Part shown: positions 6,751-15,993 of the stretch, in pieces | How the letters are laid out: every line of letters starts with the position of its first letter | Position numbering within the stretch: position 1 is the stretch's first letter | NCBI GenBank assembly: GCA_902779055.1 | Contig: CACZAD010000007.1 | Coordinates: forward strand, 124,001-188,000 | Direction of reading: 5' to 3' | Source: Fibrobacter succinogenes | GTDB lineage: Bacteria > Fibrobacterota > Fibrobacteria > Fibrobacterales > Fibrobacteraceae | DNA: 64,000 nucleotides | Translations under genes and position numbers: made by a program | The notes under the pieces: generated by a model | The model's input: the letters and a program-made list of their open reading frames with translations, nothing else | What the model was told of the DNA's origin: nothing | Database searches by the model: none

Positions 6751-8892
6751 TTACTTCTTGATGACGCGCTGGACGTTAGCCTTGGTCTTCAAGATGTAGG
6801 CGCCCTGACGCATGCTTGGCTTGAGCGTGCCGTTGTCGTTGAGAGCTTCGCTCTTGAGGCCCTTCCAAACGAGGTTGCCGTTCATGTCAAAGATGTATGC
6901 CTGCATCTTGGAGTCGTTGATGGTGGAGCGGCGGGTCATCTTGATCGAAGAACCGGTACCCGTGCAGCCTGTGGCGACAATCTTTGCGATGTAGATGCCT
7001 GCGGATTCGCTGTTGAATGTGAGGGCGGTAGAACCGTTTTCGCCTTCCTTCTTGAGGGAAACCTTAGTTTCGCTCCATTCGGAACCAGAGGCGAGCTTGC
7101 CGTATTCGTAATCGACCCAGCTACCGCCTGCAGCACCGCCTACATTCACGTAAGCATTAGAAGTACCCTGGCTGCGCATCGTGATGACGAGGCTTGCGCA
7201 GGAGGCAAGAGCCTTGGCACCTTCGGTGCTGATGTTCAAAAGCTGGTTCTGGTAGCCGCAAGATTCTTCGGACTGGTCGCAGCCGGCGAGCGGAACACTG
7301 GCGTAACCGGTGATGCCGTCGATGGCGGTCGTGCCGTAGGTGACTGCGGAGAGCTTGTCATCCATGGCCTGCCAGGTTGTAACGTCGGTCGTGGTCGTGT
7401 AGTCGACAATCACGATGTCGTCGGTCGGAACGATGACCGGTTCGATGTAGCTAGCGTCGCTTGTTTCGTCCTTGCAGGTTGCAACAGCAGAAGCGGCTGC
7501 ACCCTTCTTGTAAACGAGCGTCGTGATGGAACGTGCCGGGAGAACGGTGCAAGCTGCAACGGAAATGTTCTTGCTCTTAAGACCGTTTTCCTTGGACTGC
7601 ACTGCGGTAACGAGGCCGTAGCCCGTGATGGCAGGATTGTCGAGCTGGATGGCGGTGCTACCTGTATTGATGAGAACGGTAGTGATGGAGTCGCTGTTTG
7701 CGCTGAGGAAGGCGACCGTCTTGAGGTTAGCTTCGGCAGTCGTGGAGGCGATGACGCTTGCACCCGGATTCACGAACTTGGAATAGTGACGCATGGCGTG
7801 GTATTCCGGGAAAATCTTGAAACCTGCATCGTCACAGACGTACTTGCCGCTGCCATCGAGGTCCCAACCTGCACCCGGGCAGACGCCGATCATCTGGGAG
7901 TGGTAACCCCAGAAAAGCTGCCAGGCGATGTAGCCAGAGAGGCGACCGTCGGTAAAGCCAATCTGCATAATCTGGGCGAGGCCGAGCATATCCTTTTCGC
8001 GCGGTTCGTCGAGCATCGGGCAGAATTCCGTCATGATGATGGGCTTGTCGCCCTTGCCGTAAACGTCGGCGATAGCCTTCATCGGCTTGCGGAAGTTTTC
8101 CGGGTCGAGGTAGTTGTTGCCGGAGTTGTCGTTTCCGTCACCGGCATGGTAAAGGTGGTAGGAGTAGCCGTCGAGCTTAGTTGCATCGAGTTCCTTGGCG
8201 TACTTTTCAAAATTGCTGTAGCCAATACCGAGCGGTTCCGGGCCAATCAGCTTGGTTTGCCCCTTCACGGCGTCGTAGACGGCGTTCAAGGCTTCCTTGT
8301 AACCGGCGATTTCAGAAGTTTCCGTCGGTTCGAAGAGCGTTTCTTCGTAGGTGGCTTCCATATCCGGCTCGTTCTGGATGGAAACATAGTCCGGAGAGAT
8401 GCCTGCGGCCTTGTAGGCTTCGAGACTCTTCTTCCACCAGTTGGCAAAGTCCGTGTAGGCGTAGGCGCCGTAGGCGTCGCCGTTTGCCTTCTTCAAGGTC
8501 TTGTCGGATTTGGAATGACCGTCCTGACCGTTGAGGCTGTTGCTTGGCTTGAGGCTTGCCGGAGCAGACCAGCTGGACATCTGGATTTTCATGTGGTCGC
8601 CGAGGCGGGTCTTTGCGGCCTTGACGATGTCGATGTCGTCCTGGATCTTCGTGATATCTTCGTCTTGGTACCAGTTACCCACGCGGAGCAAAGAAATGTT
8701 AAGGCCCGTGAATGCGGTATCGAAAAGTGCTTCTTGGTCTGCTGCGGGGAGGTTCTTGATCCAGCTCTGGTAGTAAACGCTTGCGCCACCGAAACCCGTA
8801 ACTTTCTGGGCTGTTGCGCTCGGATCGACCGTTACGCTTGCGGCATAGGCGCTAGCTGCGAGCAGCGCCGTCGAAATCAAATATTTTTTCAT
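6751..8892 (-). CDS. Secreted GH30 family glycoside hydrolase (xylanase-like)
   Basis: A 713-residue secreted enzyme. Signal peptide 1-18 ends in SAYAA. Residues ~20-465 are a GH30 catalytic unit: GFGGASVYYQSW near the N-terminus, acid/base Glu175 in SIQNEPD, nucleophile Glu289 in IMTEFCP, and a trailing beta domain. GH30 enzymes cut glucuronoxylan or related beta-glycans; xylanase activity is inferred from the Fibrobacter context. Residues ~490-640 form a second beta-sandwich that could bind carbohydrate; I could not assign a CBM family. The C-terminus (QAYIFDMNGNLVWKG...GAYILKTKANVQRVIKK) is basic and resembles Fibrobacter basic terminal domains or type IX sorting signals. The promoter lies in 8893-8945. 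Confidence 0.9.
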   Translation of the reverse strand: MKKYLISTALLAASAYAASVTVDPSATAQKVTGFGGASVYYQSWIKNLPAADQEALFDTAFTGLNISLLRVGNWYQDEDITKIQDDIDIVKAAKTRLGDHMKIQMSSWSAPASLKPSNSLNGQDGHSKSDKTLKKANGDAYGAYAYTDFANWWKKSLEAYKAAGISPDYVSIQNEPDMEATYEETLFEPTETSEIAGYKEALNAVYDAVKGQTKLIGPEPLGIGYSNFEKYAKELDATKLDGYSYHLYHAGDGNDNSGNNYLDPENFRKPMKAIADVYGKGDKPIIMTEFCPMLDEPREKDMLGLAQIMQIGFTDGRLSGYIAWQLFWGYHSQMIGVCPGAGWDLDGSGKYVCDDAGFKIFPEYHAMRHYSKFVNPGASVIASTTAEANLKTVAFLSANSDSITTVLINTGSTAIQLDNPAITGYGLVTAVQSKENGLKSKNISVAACTVLPARSITTLVYKKGAAASAVATCKDETSDASYIEPVIVPTDDIVIVDYTTTTDVTTWQAMDDKLSAVTYGTTAIDGITGYASVPLAGCDQSEESCGYQNQLLNISTEGAKALASCASLVITMRSQGTSNAYVNVGGAAGGSWVDYEYGKLASGSEWSETKVSLKKEGENGSTALTFNSESAGIYIAKIVATGCTGTGSSIKMTRRSTINDSKMQAYIFDMNGNLVWKGLKSEALNDNGTLKPSMRQGAYILKTKANVQRVIKK

Positions 8893-8945
8893 ATTCGCTC
8901 CTTATATCACACCGGATAATTAGCCATACACCGAGAATGAAAGAT

Positions 8946-8982
8946 AAAAAATAGGCACGCAAAAGCGTAGCCTATTTTTTTC
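8946..8982 (-). terminator. Terminator of the 9002-10180 sugar transferase
   Basis: TAGGC 8953-8957 pairs with GCCTA 8971-8975, and ACGC pairs with GCGT inside it. A-runs and T-runs of six or more bases flank the stem on both sides. Confidence 0.85.
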
Positions 8983-9001
8983 ATTATGAAGTCGGAATAG
9001 A

Positions 9002-10180
9002 TTAGTACGCGCCTTCGCCCTTGAACACGACCTTGAACGTCTTGAGGATGAGCTTGATGTCTTCGCTAAGCTTTCCATCGCGACGGATGTAGTCGTTGTC
9101 CAGACGCATCTGGCCTTCGAACGAAATATTGCTACGGCCGCTGACCTGCCAAATGCAGGTGAGGCCCGGAGTCACGGAAAGGCGCATGCGGTGCCACGGT
9201 TCGTATTCTGCCACTTCTGACGGAATCGGCGGACGCGGGCCGACAATGGACATTTCGCCTTTGAGAATGTTGATGAGCTGCGGCAGTTCGTCGAGGCTGA
9301 ACTTGCGGAGAATGTGACCGAACGGATAAATACGCGGGTCGTTCTTCATCTTGAACGTCTTTCCGCCCGTTTCGTTCTGGGCCATCAGTTCTTTTTTGCG
9401 TTCTTCCGCATCGACGTACATGCTGCGGAACTTGTACATGGTAAACAAAGCACCGTTCTTGCCGACTCGGGTCTGTTTAAAGATAATCGGTCCCTTCGGA
9501 TCGCTAATCTTGACGGCGAGTGCACAGAACAAAAGGACGGGCGAAAGTGCAATGAGCGCAATGGATGTGCAGGTGACGTCGACCACTCTCTTGATGATGT
9601 GCCTAAAGCGGATCTTGTGCGGATGCTGCCAGATATCCGAAAGGTTCAAGCGGTTGAGCGTAAAGAAGCTTCCGTTGGTGCTGTTGAATTCCTTCAGCTT
9701 GTCGTCCATTTCGAGGTTGTCCTTTTCCTGGTAACCCGTGTAGAGGTAAGCCTGGAAAATGGGGGCCTTCGGCTTGTGGCGGAGTGCCTGGATGAGCCCT
9801 GCGTCGTTGAGCTTGTGGAGGATTTCCTTACGGATGCCTTCGAGCGTACTCATGTCGGAATTCAAAAGGATGATGCCGATACCGCTGTTGTCGGAGAGGT
9901 AGCCCAGCACGTCGATAAAGCGCAGGTGCGAGAACATCGTAAGCACGCTGATCTTCCAGGTGTTTTCGACAATCTTGGATGGACGGCCCCAGCCTAGCAC
10001 ATCGAACTGGTGCGAATAAATCTTGATGAACAGGAACGGCTTGCGAGTGCGGTTTGCACGGAGAAATTCCTCGTTCAACCTAGCCTTGAAGAGTCGGGCT
10101 GGGTAAACGATGTTCTTTAGCTTTTGCTCGTTTAGAATTGAACCAATTGTTGGATTAACTGCTTCCTGTTCCATGGCCAA
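9002..10180 (-). CDS. Sugar transferase with a degenerate GGDEF-like N-terminal domain
   Basis: A 392-residue protein. Residues ~195-392 are a complete bacterial sugar transferase domain: one membrane helix (VVDVTCTSIALIALSPVLLF), KQTRVGKNGALFTMYKFRSM, KFSLDELPQLINILKGEMS and IVGPRPPIPSEV. Such enzymes move a phospho-sugar from a nucleotide sugar to undecaprenyl phosphate, starting a polysaccharide unit. The usual N-terminal membrane bundle is missing. Residues ~45-160 instead read like a soluble GGDEF-fold remnant: FLFIKIYSHQFD, then FIDVLGYLSDNSGIGIILL in place of the signature loop, so it should be catalytically dead. The GGDEF resemblance is inference. It is a single gene with its own terminator, divergent from the TIGR02171-like lipoprotein. 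Confidence 0.85.
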   Translation of the reverse strand: MAMEQEAVNPTIGSILNEQKLKNIVYPARLFKARLNEEFLRANRTRKPFLFIKIYSHQFDVLGWGRPSKIVENTWKISVLTMFSHLRFIDVLGYLSDNSGIGIILLNSDMSTLEGIRKEILHKLNDAGLIQALRHKPKAPIFQAYLYTGYQEKDNLEMDDKLKEFNSTNGSFFTLNRLNLSDIWQHPHKIRFRHIIKRVVDVTCTSIALIALSPVLLFCALAVKISDPKGPIIFKQTRVGKNGALFTMYKFRSMYVDAEERKKELMAQNETGGKTFKMKNDPRIYPFGHILRKFSLDELPQLINILKGEMSIVGPRPPIPSEVAEYEPWHRMRLSVTPGLTCIWQVSGRSNISFEGQMRLDNDYIRRDGKLSEDIKLILKTFKVVFKGEGAY

Positions 10181-10197
10181 TAATATAGTAAACTAAA

Positions 10198-10221
10198 GTT
10201 CAATTTCTGGACATATTGAAC
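10198..10221. promoter_or_regulatory. Inverted repeat between divergent genes
   Basis: GTTCAAT (10198-10204) and ATTGAAC (10215-10221) are perfect inverted arms separated by 10 bases. They sit between the divergent sugar transferase and TIGR02171-like genes, near AATATAGTA and ATTATATCATA promoter-like stretches. It could be an operator; no regulator is visible nearby. Confidence 0.35.
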
Positions 10222-10282
10222 GGCGTTTTGTTGCCGATTTATCAATTATATCATAGATTTTATGGAGAAAGAAGGAGAAAAT

Positions 10283-13231
10283 GTGTTCAATAAGTTCTTG
10301 TGGATTTTTTTTGCTGTTTTTGTATTGTGGGGATGTTCTTCGAATTCTTCTTCCGTGTCGGAAAATGTAGTGGATTCGGGGAGCTGTAGTCGTGTGCAGT
10401 CAGTACCGGAAAATGACCGGATGCGGTTTGTGGAGGGCGCTAAGGATACCGTTGTTCTCGGCACGGATAAGAGTGGTGCCAAGTATGACGAAACCCCGGA
10501 AATGAGGGTCCTGCTCGATTATGATTTTTGGATGGATGTCCGTGGTGTGACTTGTGGAGACTTTAAGTCGGTCATGGAGCAGTCGGCTCTCGCCCAAAAT
10601 TTGGACTGCGGAAAGGATGACGAACCGGTTGTCGATGTGACCTTTTTTGATGCCGTTCTCTACGCCAACGAAAAAAGCAAAAACGAGAATCTGGATACCG
10701 TTTACGAGTATTCCGAAAAAACTTTTGACAAGGCTGGCCATTGCGTCAATCTAGAAGGCTATTCGTTCCATTTGGACAAGGACGGTTACAGGCTCCCGAC
10801 CGAGGCGGAATGGGTCAAGGTGGCTTCGAAGGCCGATGGAAAGACGTTCGTCTTTTCCGAAAACGTGAAGGAGTTTGTCAATGACTTCAAGGGACTGTTC
10901 GATAATACGATTGTTAAAAATTTCGCCGGTGCGTCGAATACGAACGATGCCGATGAACGGATTATCAAGGGCGGTTACGATGACGAGTCTTCGATAAACC
11001 TTTATTCTAGAAGCGATATCTATGCGATCACTCCGTCTACGTTTGCCGACTATGTCGGATTCCGTCTGGTGCTGGGCGCAATTCCTAATGCGACGTTCTT
11101 TGACCAAAGCGGAAAACCGACCACCACTCCGGTCAAAAAGGTTCTGTCGGCGCTAGATTTGTGGGATTATACCCGGACGTCCAATGTCAAGCTCGTTTTT
11201 AGAAACGATATGACGGGGCATCTCAATTATGTGGACTACACCAATGAACGCTCGTTGGTCGATATCGAGGATACAATTTCCGCTTACCATCCGGATATTT
11301 CGCCAGATGGGGAACGTGTGGCTTTTTGCACGGGACTCGAAGGGGTTAACAAGAAGTCGAACGTCTATGTTCGCAACCTGGACCCGGAGGGATCGGGGCT
11401 TGTGAAACTGGATGTCGAGAGCGCTGCCATCCCTCGTTGGAATGTCCTTGAAAATGGCGATACGGTCATTACTTATGTCTCGAATGCGGGGGATAATTCC
11501 AATGAAAATACGTTCAAGGGGTATAGCACGTGGCAGGTTCCCTTTGCTAATGGAAAGTTCGGGATTCCGAAAAAGCTGTTTGACGGCTCGTACCATGGTG
11601 GCATCAGTGAAGATGGTGCGCTGGCCGTTACGGGATCCAGGCGCCTTCGCGCACGTCTCCATAAAAAGGAAAGTGTCTGGTATGACGGGGAGCAGGCGTG
11701 CAATGTCTCGCTGGTGAAGGACTTGTCCAAGCGTACGGCTTTCCTTGATTTTGGAAGCAAGACGGGCAAGGACTTTGTCGGAACGTCGTACCGGGCTCAT
11801 GAACGCCTGCTTATCGCCGACAGTACGGGGAAACTGATCCAAAGCATCGGGGCGCCTGCGGGGTTTGCCTTTGATCATTCCGAATGGGCGATTGGACGCG
11901 TGAACCACAACCTCGTTGCGACTTTGACGAATGCTCATGGCGCCCATACGAAAATCGTTATTGTCCATTTGCAGGACAGTTCTGTCACGACTCTTGTTCA
12001 AGGCGAAGAACTTTGGCATCCGAGTCTTTGGATTCGCGGCAAAGCGGATAAACGTACTGGCACGAGTTTGAGTTCTAGCAGCATAGGGTCGAGCAGCAGT
12101 GAAAAGACGACTTCGAGTTCCTCTGTCAAGCGTGTCGAAAGTTCGAGTAGCTCCGTGAAATCGAGCTCAAGCCGTGTATCGTCGAGTAGCGGTGAAGTGA
12201 TTGTCTTGAACTCTTCTAGTTCTTCTGCCGAACGCGTCAAAAGCTCTAGTAGCAGTACAGAGATTGTTTCGAATTCGTCGAGCTCTCGCAATGACGGCGA
12301 AAGCTCCAGCAGCTCTTCGGATAGCGTGGTTGAAAATTTTGTGCTTGACGAGGATAGTGCCGGCTTTTACGCCAAGAACAATGAGTTCCAGGAAGCGCAT
12401 TGGAGTTACAAGATGGAACTTGTCTGGACGTACCTGGACCAGGCGGATGTTGCTGTTTTGGGATCCTCGAGAGCGCATCACGGTGTTATCCCGGCGTTGT
12501 TCAGTGACAAGTTCTTCGTGGTGAATTTTGCCAGCGCGCACGGAAACCTTCACAGTTCCCATTACATGGCCGTAAATTACATATTGCCCCACTACAAAAA
12601 GCTAAAGTATATCCTTATCGATATCAGTTTTGATAGGCTATGGCTTAAAAAGGAGAACAGCTTCTTCTATCTCTCGAGTCCAAGCATCAAGGGGTACGTT
12701 TACGACGCCAATCACGATTTCTGGAAGTCGGGTGTCCCGGACGGTTTGCTTGAACTGACTCGGGATGTTCCCAAGGTTACTTCTTATGCGGCGAACTTGA
12801 CTGAACGCGGGTACATGCCGTTAAAGGGATGCAGCTCGTGGAATGGGACTCCTCGTCTGGAAAAGGACAAGAACTGGCTGGATACGGGACGGGATCGTCT
12901 CGAAGAAACGATGGGATACCTCACGGACATCATAGAGCTTGCTGCTCAAAAGAACATTAAAGTAATCGGGGTGGAGTTCCCGCAAAATCCCAATTACAAG
13001 AATGCCGATGCCTATGGAAAGTACGGGCTGCGCAACAGCGATGCTCCTGAAATCATTGACCGCTTGAATGAACTGTCCAAGAAATACAGCAATTTCATGT
13101 TCTTTGACCAGCATAAAATGGGTGAACATGATTACCTCGAGGGCATGAATTATGATGATGACCATCTTTGCCGTGCCGGAGCGGAGCAAATGACCCGTCG
13201 ACTGGACTCGCTGCTGGAATCTCTGGACTGA
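10283..13231 (+). CDS. TIGR02171-like Fibrobacter lipoprotein: FGE-like, TolB-like and SGNH-like domains
   Basis: A large lipoprotein of 982 residues from the preferred GTG at 10283, which follows AAGGAG; an in-frame ATG at 10262 would add seven residues before the signal. The signal (FNKFLWIFFAVFVLWGC) has lipobox VLWGC. Part 1, to ~285, is formylglycine-generating-enzyme-like (YRLPTEAEWVKVA, VGFRLVLG). Part 2, ~300-590, has TolB/WD40-like strands (HPDISPDGERVAFCTG). A ~110-residue polyserine linker follows. Part 3, the last ~270 residues, looks like an SGNH hydrolase: VAVLGSSRAHHG with a likely Ser nucleophile, and MNYDDDHLCRAGA with a possible Asp-x-x-His. Architecture and size fit the Fibrobacter paralogous family TIGR02171, function unknown. 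Surface carbohydrate deacylation is inference. Confidence 0.8.
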   Translation: MFNKFLWIFFAVFVLWGCSSNSSSVSENVVDSGSCSRVQSVPENDRMRFVEGAKDTVVLGTDKSGAKYDETPEMRVLLDYDFWMDVRGVTCGDFKSVMEQSALAQNLDCGKDDEPVVDVTFFDAVLYANEKSKNENLDTVYEYSEKTFDKAGHCVNLEGYSFHLDKDGYRLPTEAEWVKVASKADGKTFVFSENVKEFVNDFKGLFDNTIVKNFAGASNTNDADERIIKGGYDDESSINLYSRSDIYAITPSTFADYVGFRLVLGAIPNATFFDQSGKPTTTPVKKVLSALDLWDYTRTSNVKLVFRNDMTGHLNYVDYTNERSLVDIEDTISAYHPDISPDGERVAFCTGLEGVNKKSNVYVRNLDPEGSGLVKLDVESAAIPRWNVLENGDTVITYVSNAGDNSNENTFKGYSTWQVPFANGKFGIPKKLFDGSYHGGISEDGALAVTGSRRLRARLHKKESVWYDGEQACNVSLVKDLSKRTAFLDFGSKTGKDFVGTSYRAHERLLIADSTGKLIQSIGAPAGFAFDHSEWAIGRVNHNLVATLTNAHGAHTKIVIVHLQDSSVTTLVQGEELWHPSLWIRGKADKRTGTSLSSSSIGSSSSEKTTSSSSVKRVESSSSSVKSSSSRVSSSSGEVIVLNSSSSSAERVKSSSSSTEIVSNSSSSRNDGESSSSSSDSVVENFVLDEDSAGFYAKNNEFQEAHWSYKMELVWTYLDQADVAVLGSSRAHHGVIPALFSDKFFVVNFASAHGNLHSSHYMAVNYILPHYKKLKYILIDISFDRLWLKKENSFFYLSSPSIKGYVYDANHDFWKSGVPDGLLELTRDVPKVTSYAANLTERGYMPLKGCSSWNGTPRLEKDKNWLDTGRDRLEETMGYLTDIIELAAQKNIKVIGVEFPQNPNYKNADAYGKYGLRNSDAPEIIDRLNELSKKYSNFMFFDQHKMGEHDYLEGMNYDDDHLCRAGAEQMTRRLDSLLESLD

Positions 13232-13277
13232 CTTTTTACTACATTATAGCGCGTAAAATTTAAAATGGAGACGCTAT

Positions 13278-14528
13278 ATGTTGCGTATTGGTTTAATTGG
13301 CACGGGTACCGTTGGTGGTGGTGTCATTCAGATTCTTGAACAGAAGATTGCCTGCATTTGCGCCAAGTCCGAAGAAGAAGTTGCCCCGTATAAGGCTAAG
13401 GGCTATAAGGTCTCTACCAACGCCGACGAAATGATCGCCGGTAACGATATCGACGTGCTCGTGGAACTTGCCGGTGGCTACAACATGCCGCGCAAGTGGA
13501 TCCTCGCTGCTCTCGAAAGCGGTAAGCACGTGGTGACTGCCAACAAGGCTCTCCTCGCCAAGTATGGCCACGAAATTTTCCCGCTCGCTGCCAAGAAGGG
13601 CCTCCATGTGCTGTTCGAAGCTGCTGTCGGCGGTGGCATTCCTATCATCCGCAGCCTCCAGGAAGGCTTGCTCGGTTCCACGGTCGAAAGCCTGAGCTGC
13701 ATCATCAACGGCACCTGCAACTACATCCTCAGCCGCATGGCCGAAGAAGGTCTCGACTTTGACGTCGTCCTGAAGGATGCCCAGCGCCTCGGCTTTGCCG
13801 AAGCTGACCCGACCTTCGACATCGAAGGTATCGACTCCGCCCACAAGACGGCCCTCCTCGCTAGCCTCTGCAGTGGCCACCGCGTGGACTTCGAAAAGAT
13901 TTTCGTTTCCGGTATCTCCAAGATCACCGCCCAGGATATCGCCATTGCCAAGGAACTCGGCTGCTGCGTGAAGCTCCTCGGCATCTACCGTCGTGACGGC
14001 GAACGCGTGGACGCCCGTGTCCATCCGTGCTTCGTGCCGCTCGAACACCAGCTCGCCAGCGTGAACCGCGTCTTGAACGCCGTTTACCTCCAGTGCGACA
14101 ACCTTGGCGAAACGCTCCAGACCGGTGCCGGTGCTGGCCGTCTCCCGACCGCATCCGCAGTCGTCGCAGACCTCGTGTCCCTCGCTCGTTCTACCGATAC
14201 GGGTTCCCGCAAGGCACTCCCGATGGGCTGGTTCAACGTCGAAAATTCTGCAACGCTCGTTCCTATCTCTGAAACTAGCGCCCGCTACTACCTCCGCTTT
14301 ACGTCCCGTGACGCTTGCGGTGTTCTCGCCAAGATTACGAAGATCCTCGCTGACAACAACATCTCTATCGAAACGATCATCCAGAAGGACGTCAACGATC
14401 CGGGCAAGGTCTCCATCGTCGTCATTACGGAAAATACGCTCGATAGCAAGCTCACCAAGGCTGTTGATGCTGTGAACGCTCTCCCGGAAATCGTCGAGAA
14501 GAGCCAGGTCATCCGCTTCCTCGCTTAA
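13278..14528 (+). CDS. hom: Homoserine dehydrogenase
   Basis: Converts aspartate semialdehyde to homoserine with NAD(P)H, the branch point to threonine and methionine. Its 416 residues fit the monofunctional enzyme with an ACT domain. The Rossmann motif GLIGTGTVGGGV is at residues 5-16. NGTCNYILSRM and the family signature region AEADPTFDIEGIDSAHK carry the substrate-binding acids and Lys. Residues ~340-416 form an ACT domain, usually the threonine feedback site. TGGAGACGCTAT precedes the ATG and ACATTATAG near 13240 could be its -10. The next gene starts 14 bases after the stop, so they may be cotranscribed although functionally unrelated. Codons are rich in C-ending preferred forms, suggesting high expression. 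Confidence 0.96.
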   Translation: MLRIGLIGTGTVGGGVIQILEQKIACICAKSEEEVAPYKAKGYKVSTNADEMIAGNDIDVLVELAGGYNMPRKWILAALESGKHVVTANKALLAKYGHEIFPLAAKKGLHVLFEAAVGGGIPIIRSLQEGLLGSTVESLSCIINGTCNYILSRMAEEGLDFDVVLKDAQRLGFAEADPTFDIEGIDSAHKTALLASLCSGHRVDFEKIFVSGISKITAQDIAIAKELGCCVKLLGIYRRDGERVDARVHPCFVPLEHQLASVNRVLNAVYLQCDNLGETLQTGAGAGRLPTASAVVADLVSLARSTDTGSRKALPMGWFNVENSATLVPISETSARYYLRFTSRDACGVLAKITKILADNNISIETIIQKDVNDPGKVSIVVITENTLDSKLTKAVDAVNALPEIVEKSQVIRFLA

Positions 14529-14541
14529 TTAAAGGTCGTAT

Positions 14542-15993
14542 ATGATTCGCGCAACTACTATGGAAAGAATTCTCCTGGTCCTCTCGGACTTTGCAGCCTT
14601 GTCGATTTGTTTCGCCTTGGCGTTCTGGGTTCAGTTCCATAGTGGTTGGATCGTGGACAAGTTTGACCCGACCAAGACGTTCGCTAGCTATTGGCAGTAC
14701 GGACTTGTCTTGAATATCGGTTGGCTTCTCTTGTTCACGTTCGCCGGATTGTATCGCTCCTGGCTGTTGCTTTCTAGAACGCACCAGGTTCTACGTGTCC
14801 TCAGGGCTGTAGTCATTGGTGTGGTTCTTGTTATTATTTGTCTTTTCGGTGCCGAATTCATGGGGAAGGTTTTTACGAACCAGCCGCTCAGTGAGGGCTA
14901 TCTCTATGGATCCCGGTTCCCGTGGATTTTTATTTACGGCGGACTTGCCATTTTGCTTGTGGCTTGGTTCCGTATGCTCATCTATGTCTTCTTGCGTGGA
15001 CTTTTGCGCAGGGGCTATGGCGCGAACAACATCCTTGTTCTTGGTGCTACGGCCGCGGGTCGAAAGATTGCCGAAGACTTGGCGAAGACTCCTGCACGTG
15101 GCCAGCGTGTCGTTGGCTTTGTCGATGAACGTTATCAGGTTCTGCCCAAAAAGTTTGCCAAGGTTCCGGTTCTCGGTAAGTATTCCGATTTGCCAGCGCT
15201 TGTTAAAAAGTACAAGGTGAGCGGCATTATCATTGCGCACGAAAGTACGTCTCCGCAAGAGATCATGCGTGTGCTTGTCTGGATTTGCGAACTCCCGCTC
15301 CACATTTATATTGTTCCTGAATTGTATAGCGTTGTGAATGGACGCTTCAGGGCGAACCTTGTTTACGGTTTTGAATTGCAGGAACTTTTTGCGTTTACGA
15401 TGCCGCTTTGGCAGGTACGCGTCAAGCGCATTATCGACATCTTGTTCGGTTCGTTCCTTGCCCTGGTTTCATTCCCGATTTGCGTGCTTGCTGCCATTGC
15501 CATCAAGCTCGACGACCATGGTCCGGTTTTTTATTCGCAGGAACGTATTGGCCTTTACGGAAAGCCGTTCACGGTCTACAAGTTCCGCACGATGCGTACC
15601 GATGCTGAAAAGCACGGTGCCCAGTGGGCCACCAAGAAGGATCCGCGCATTACGCGAATTGGACATTTCTTGCGCAAGACCCGCATTGACGAACTTCCGC
15701 AGATTCTTTGTGTCTTGAAAGGTGACATGAGTATGGTCGGTCCGCGTCCGGAACGTGCCGTGTTTATCGGAAAGCTCCGCGAACAGATTCCGTTCTACAT
15801 CAGCCGCCTCAAGATGAAGCCGGGGCTTACGGGCTGGGCCCAGGTTTGCCACCACTACGATACGAGCATCGAGGACGTGCAGATCAAGCTTCAGTACGAT
15901 ATGTATTACTACGAGAATATGAGCTTGCTCTTGGACTTCCAGATTCTTGTACGAACTGTGTACGTTGTGCTGACAGGCAAGGGAGCTCAATAG
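14542..15993 (+). CDS. Polyprenyl glycosylphosphotransferase (WcaJ/RfbP type)
   Basis: A 483-residue membrane enzyme that starts exopolysaccharide or O-antigen units by moving a hexose-1-phosphate to undecaprenyl phosphate. The N-terminal ~150 residues hold four or five membrane helices. Residues ~150-270 are a CoA-binding-like Rossmann domain (ILVLGATAAGRKIAEDL). Residues ~285-483 are the catalytic sugar transferase domain: RIIDILFGSFLALVSFPI, YSQERIGLYGKPFTVYKFRT, TRIDELPQILCVLKGDMSMV and GPRPERAVF. This is the full-length classic architecture, unlike the shorter paralogue at 9002-10180. Which sugar is used is not visible. The stop is followed directly by heptad repeats. Confidence 0.93.
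   Translation: MIRATTMERILLVLSDFAALSICFALAFWVQFHSGWIVDKFDPTKTFASYWQYGLVLNIGWLLLFTFAGLYRSWLLLSRTHQVLRVLRAVVIGVVLVIICLFGAEFMGKVFTNQPLSEGYLYGSRFPWIFIYGGLAILLVAWFRMLIYVFLRGLLRRGYGANNILVLGATAAGRKIAEDLAKTPARGQRVVGFVDERYQVLPKKFAKVPVLGKYSDLPALVKKYKVSGIIIAHESTSPQEIMRVLVWICELPLHIYIVPELYSVVNGRFRANLVYGFELQELFAFTMPLWQVRVKRIIDILFGSFLALVSFPICVLAAIAIKLDDHGPVFYSQERIGLYGKPFTVYKFRTMRTDAEKHGAQWATKKDPRITRIGHFLRKTRIDELPQILCVLKGDMSMVGPRPERAVFIGKLREQIPFYISRLKMKPGLTGWAQVCHHYDTSIEDVQIKLQYDMYYYENMSLLLDFQILVRTVYVVLTGKGAQ

Noticed and set aside
6745..8919. A 724-residue plus-strand open frame
   Set aside because: It is the antisense shadow of the GH30 gene; no domain or ribosome binding site, and its composition mirrors the codon pattern of the real gene.
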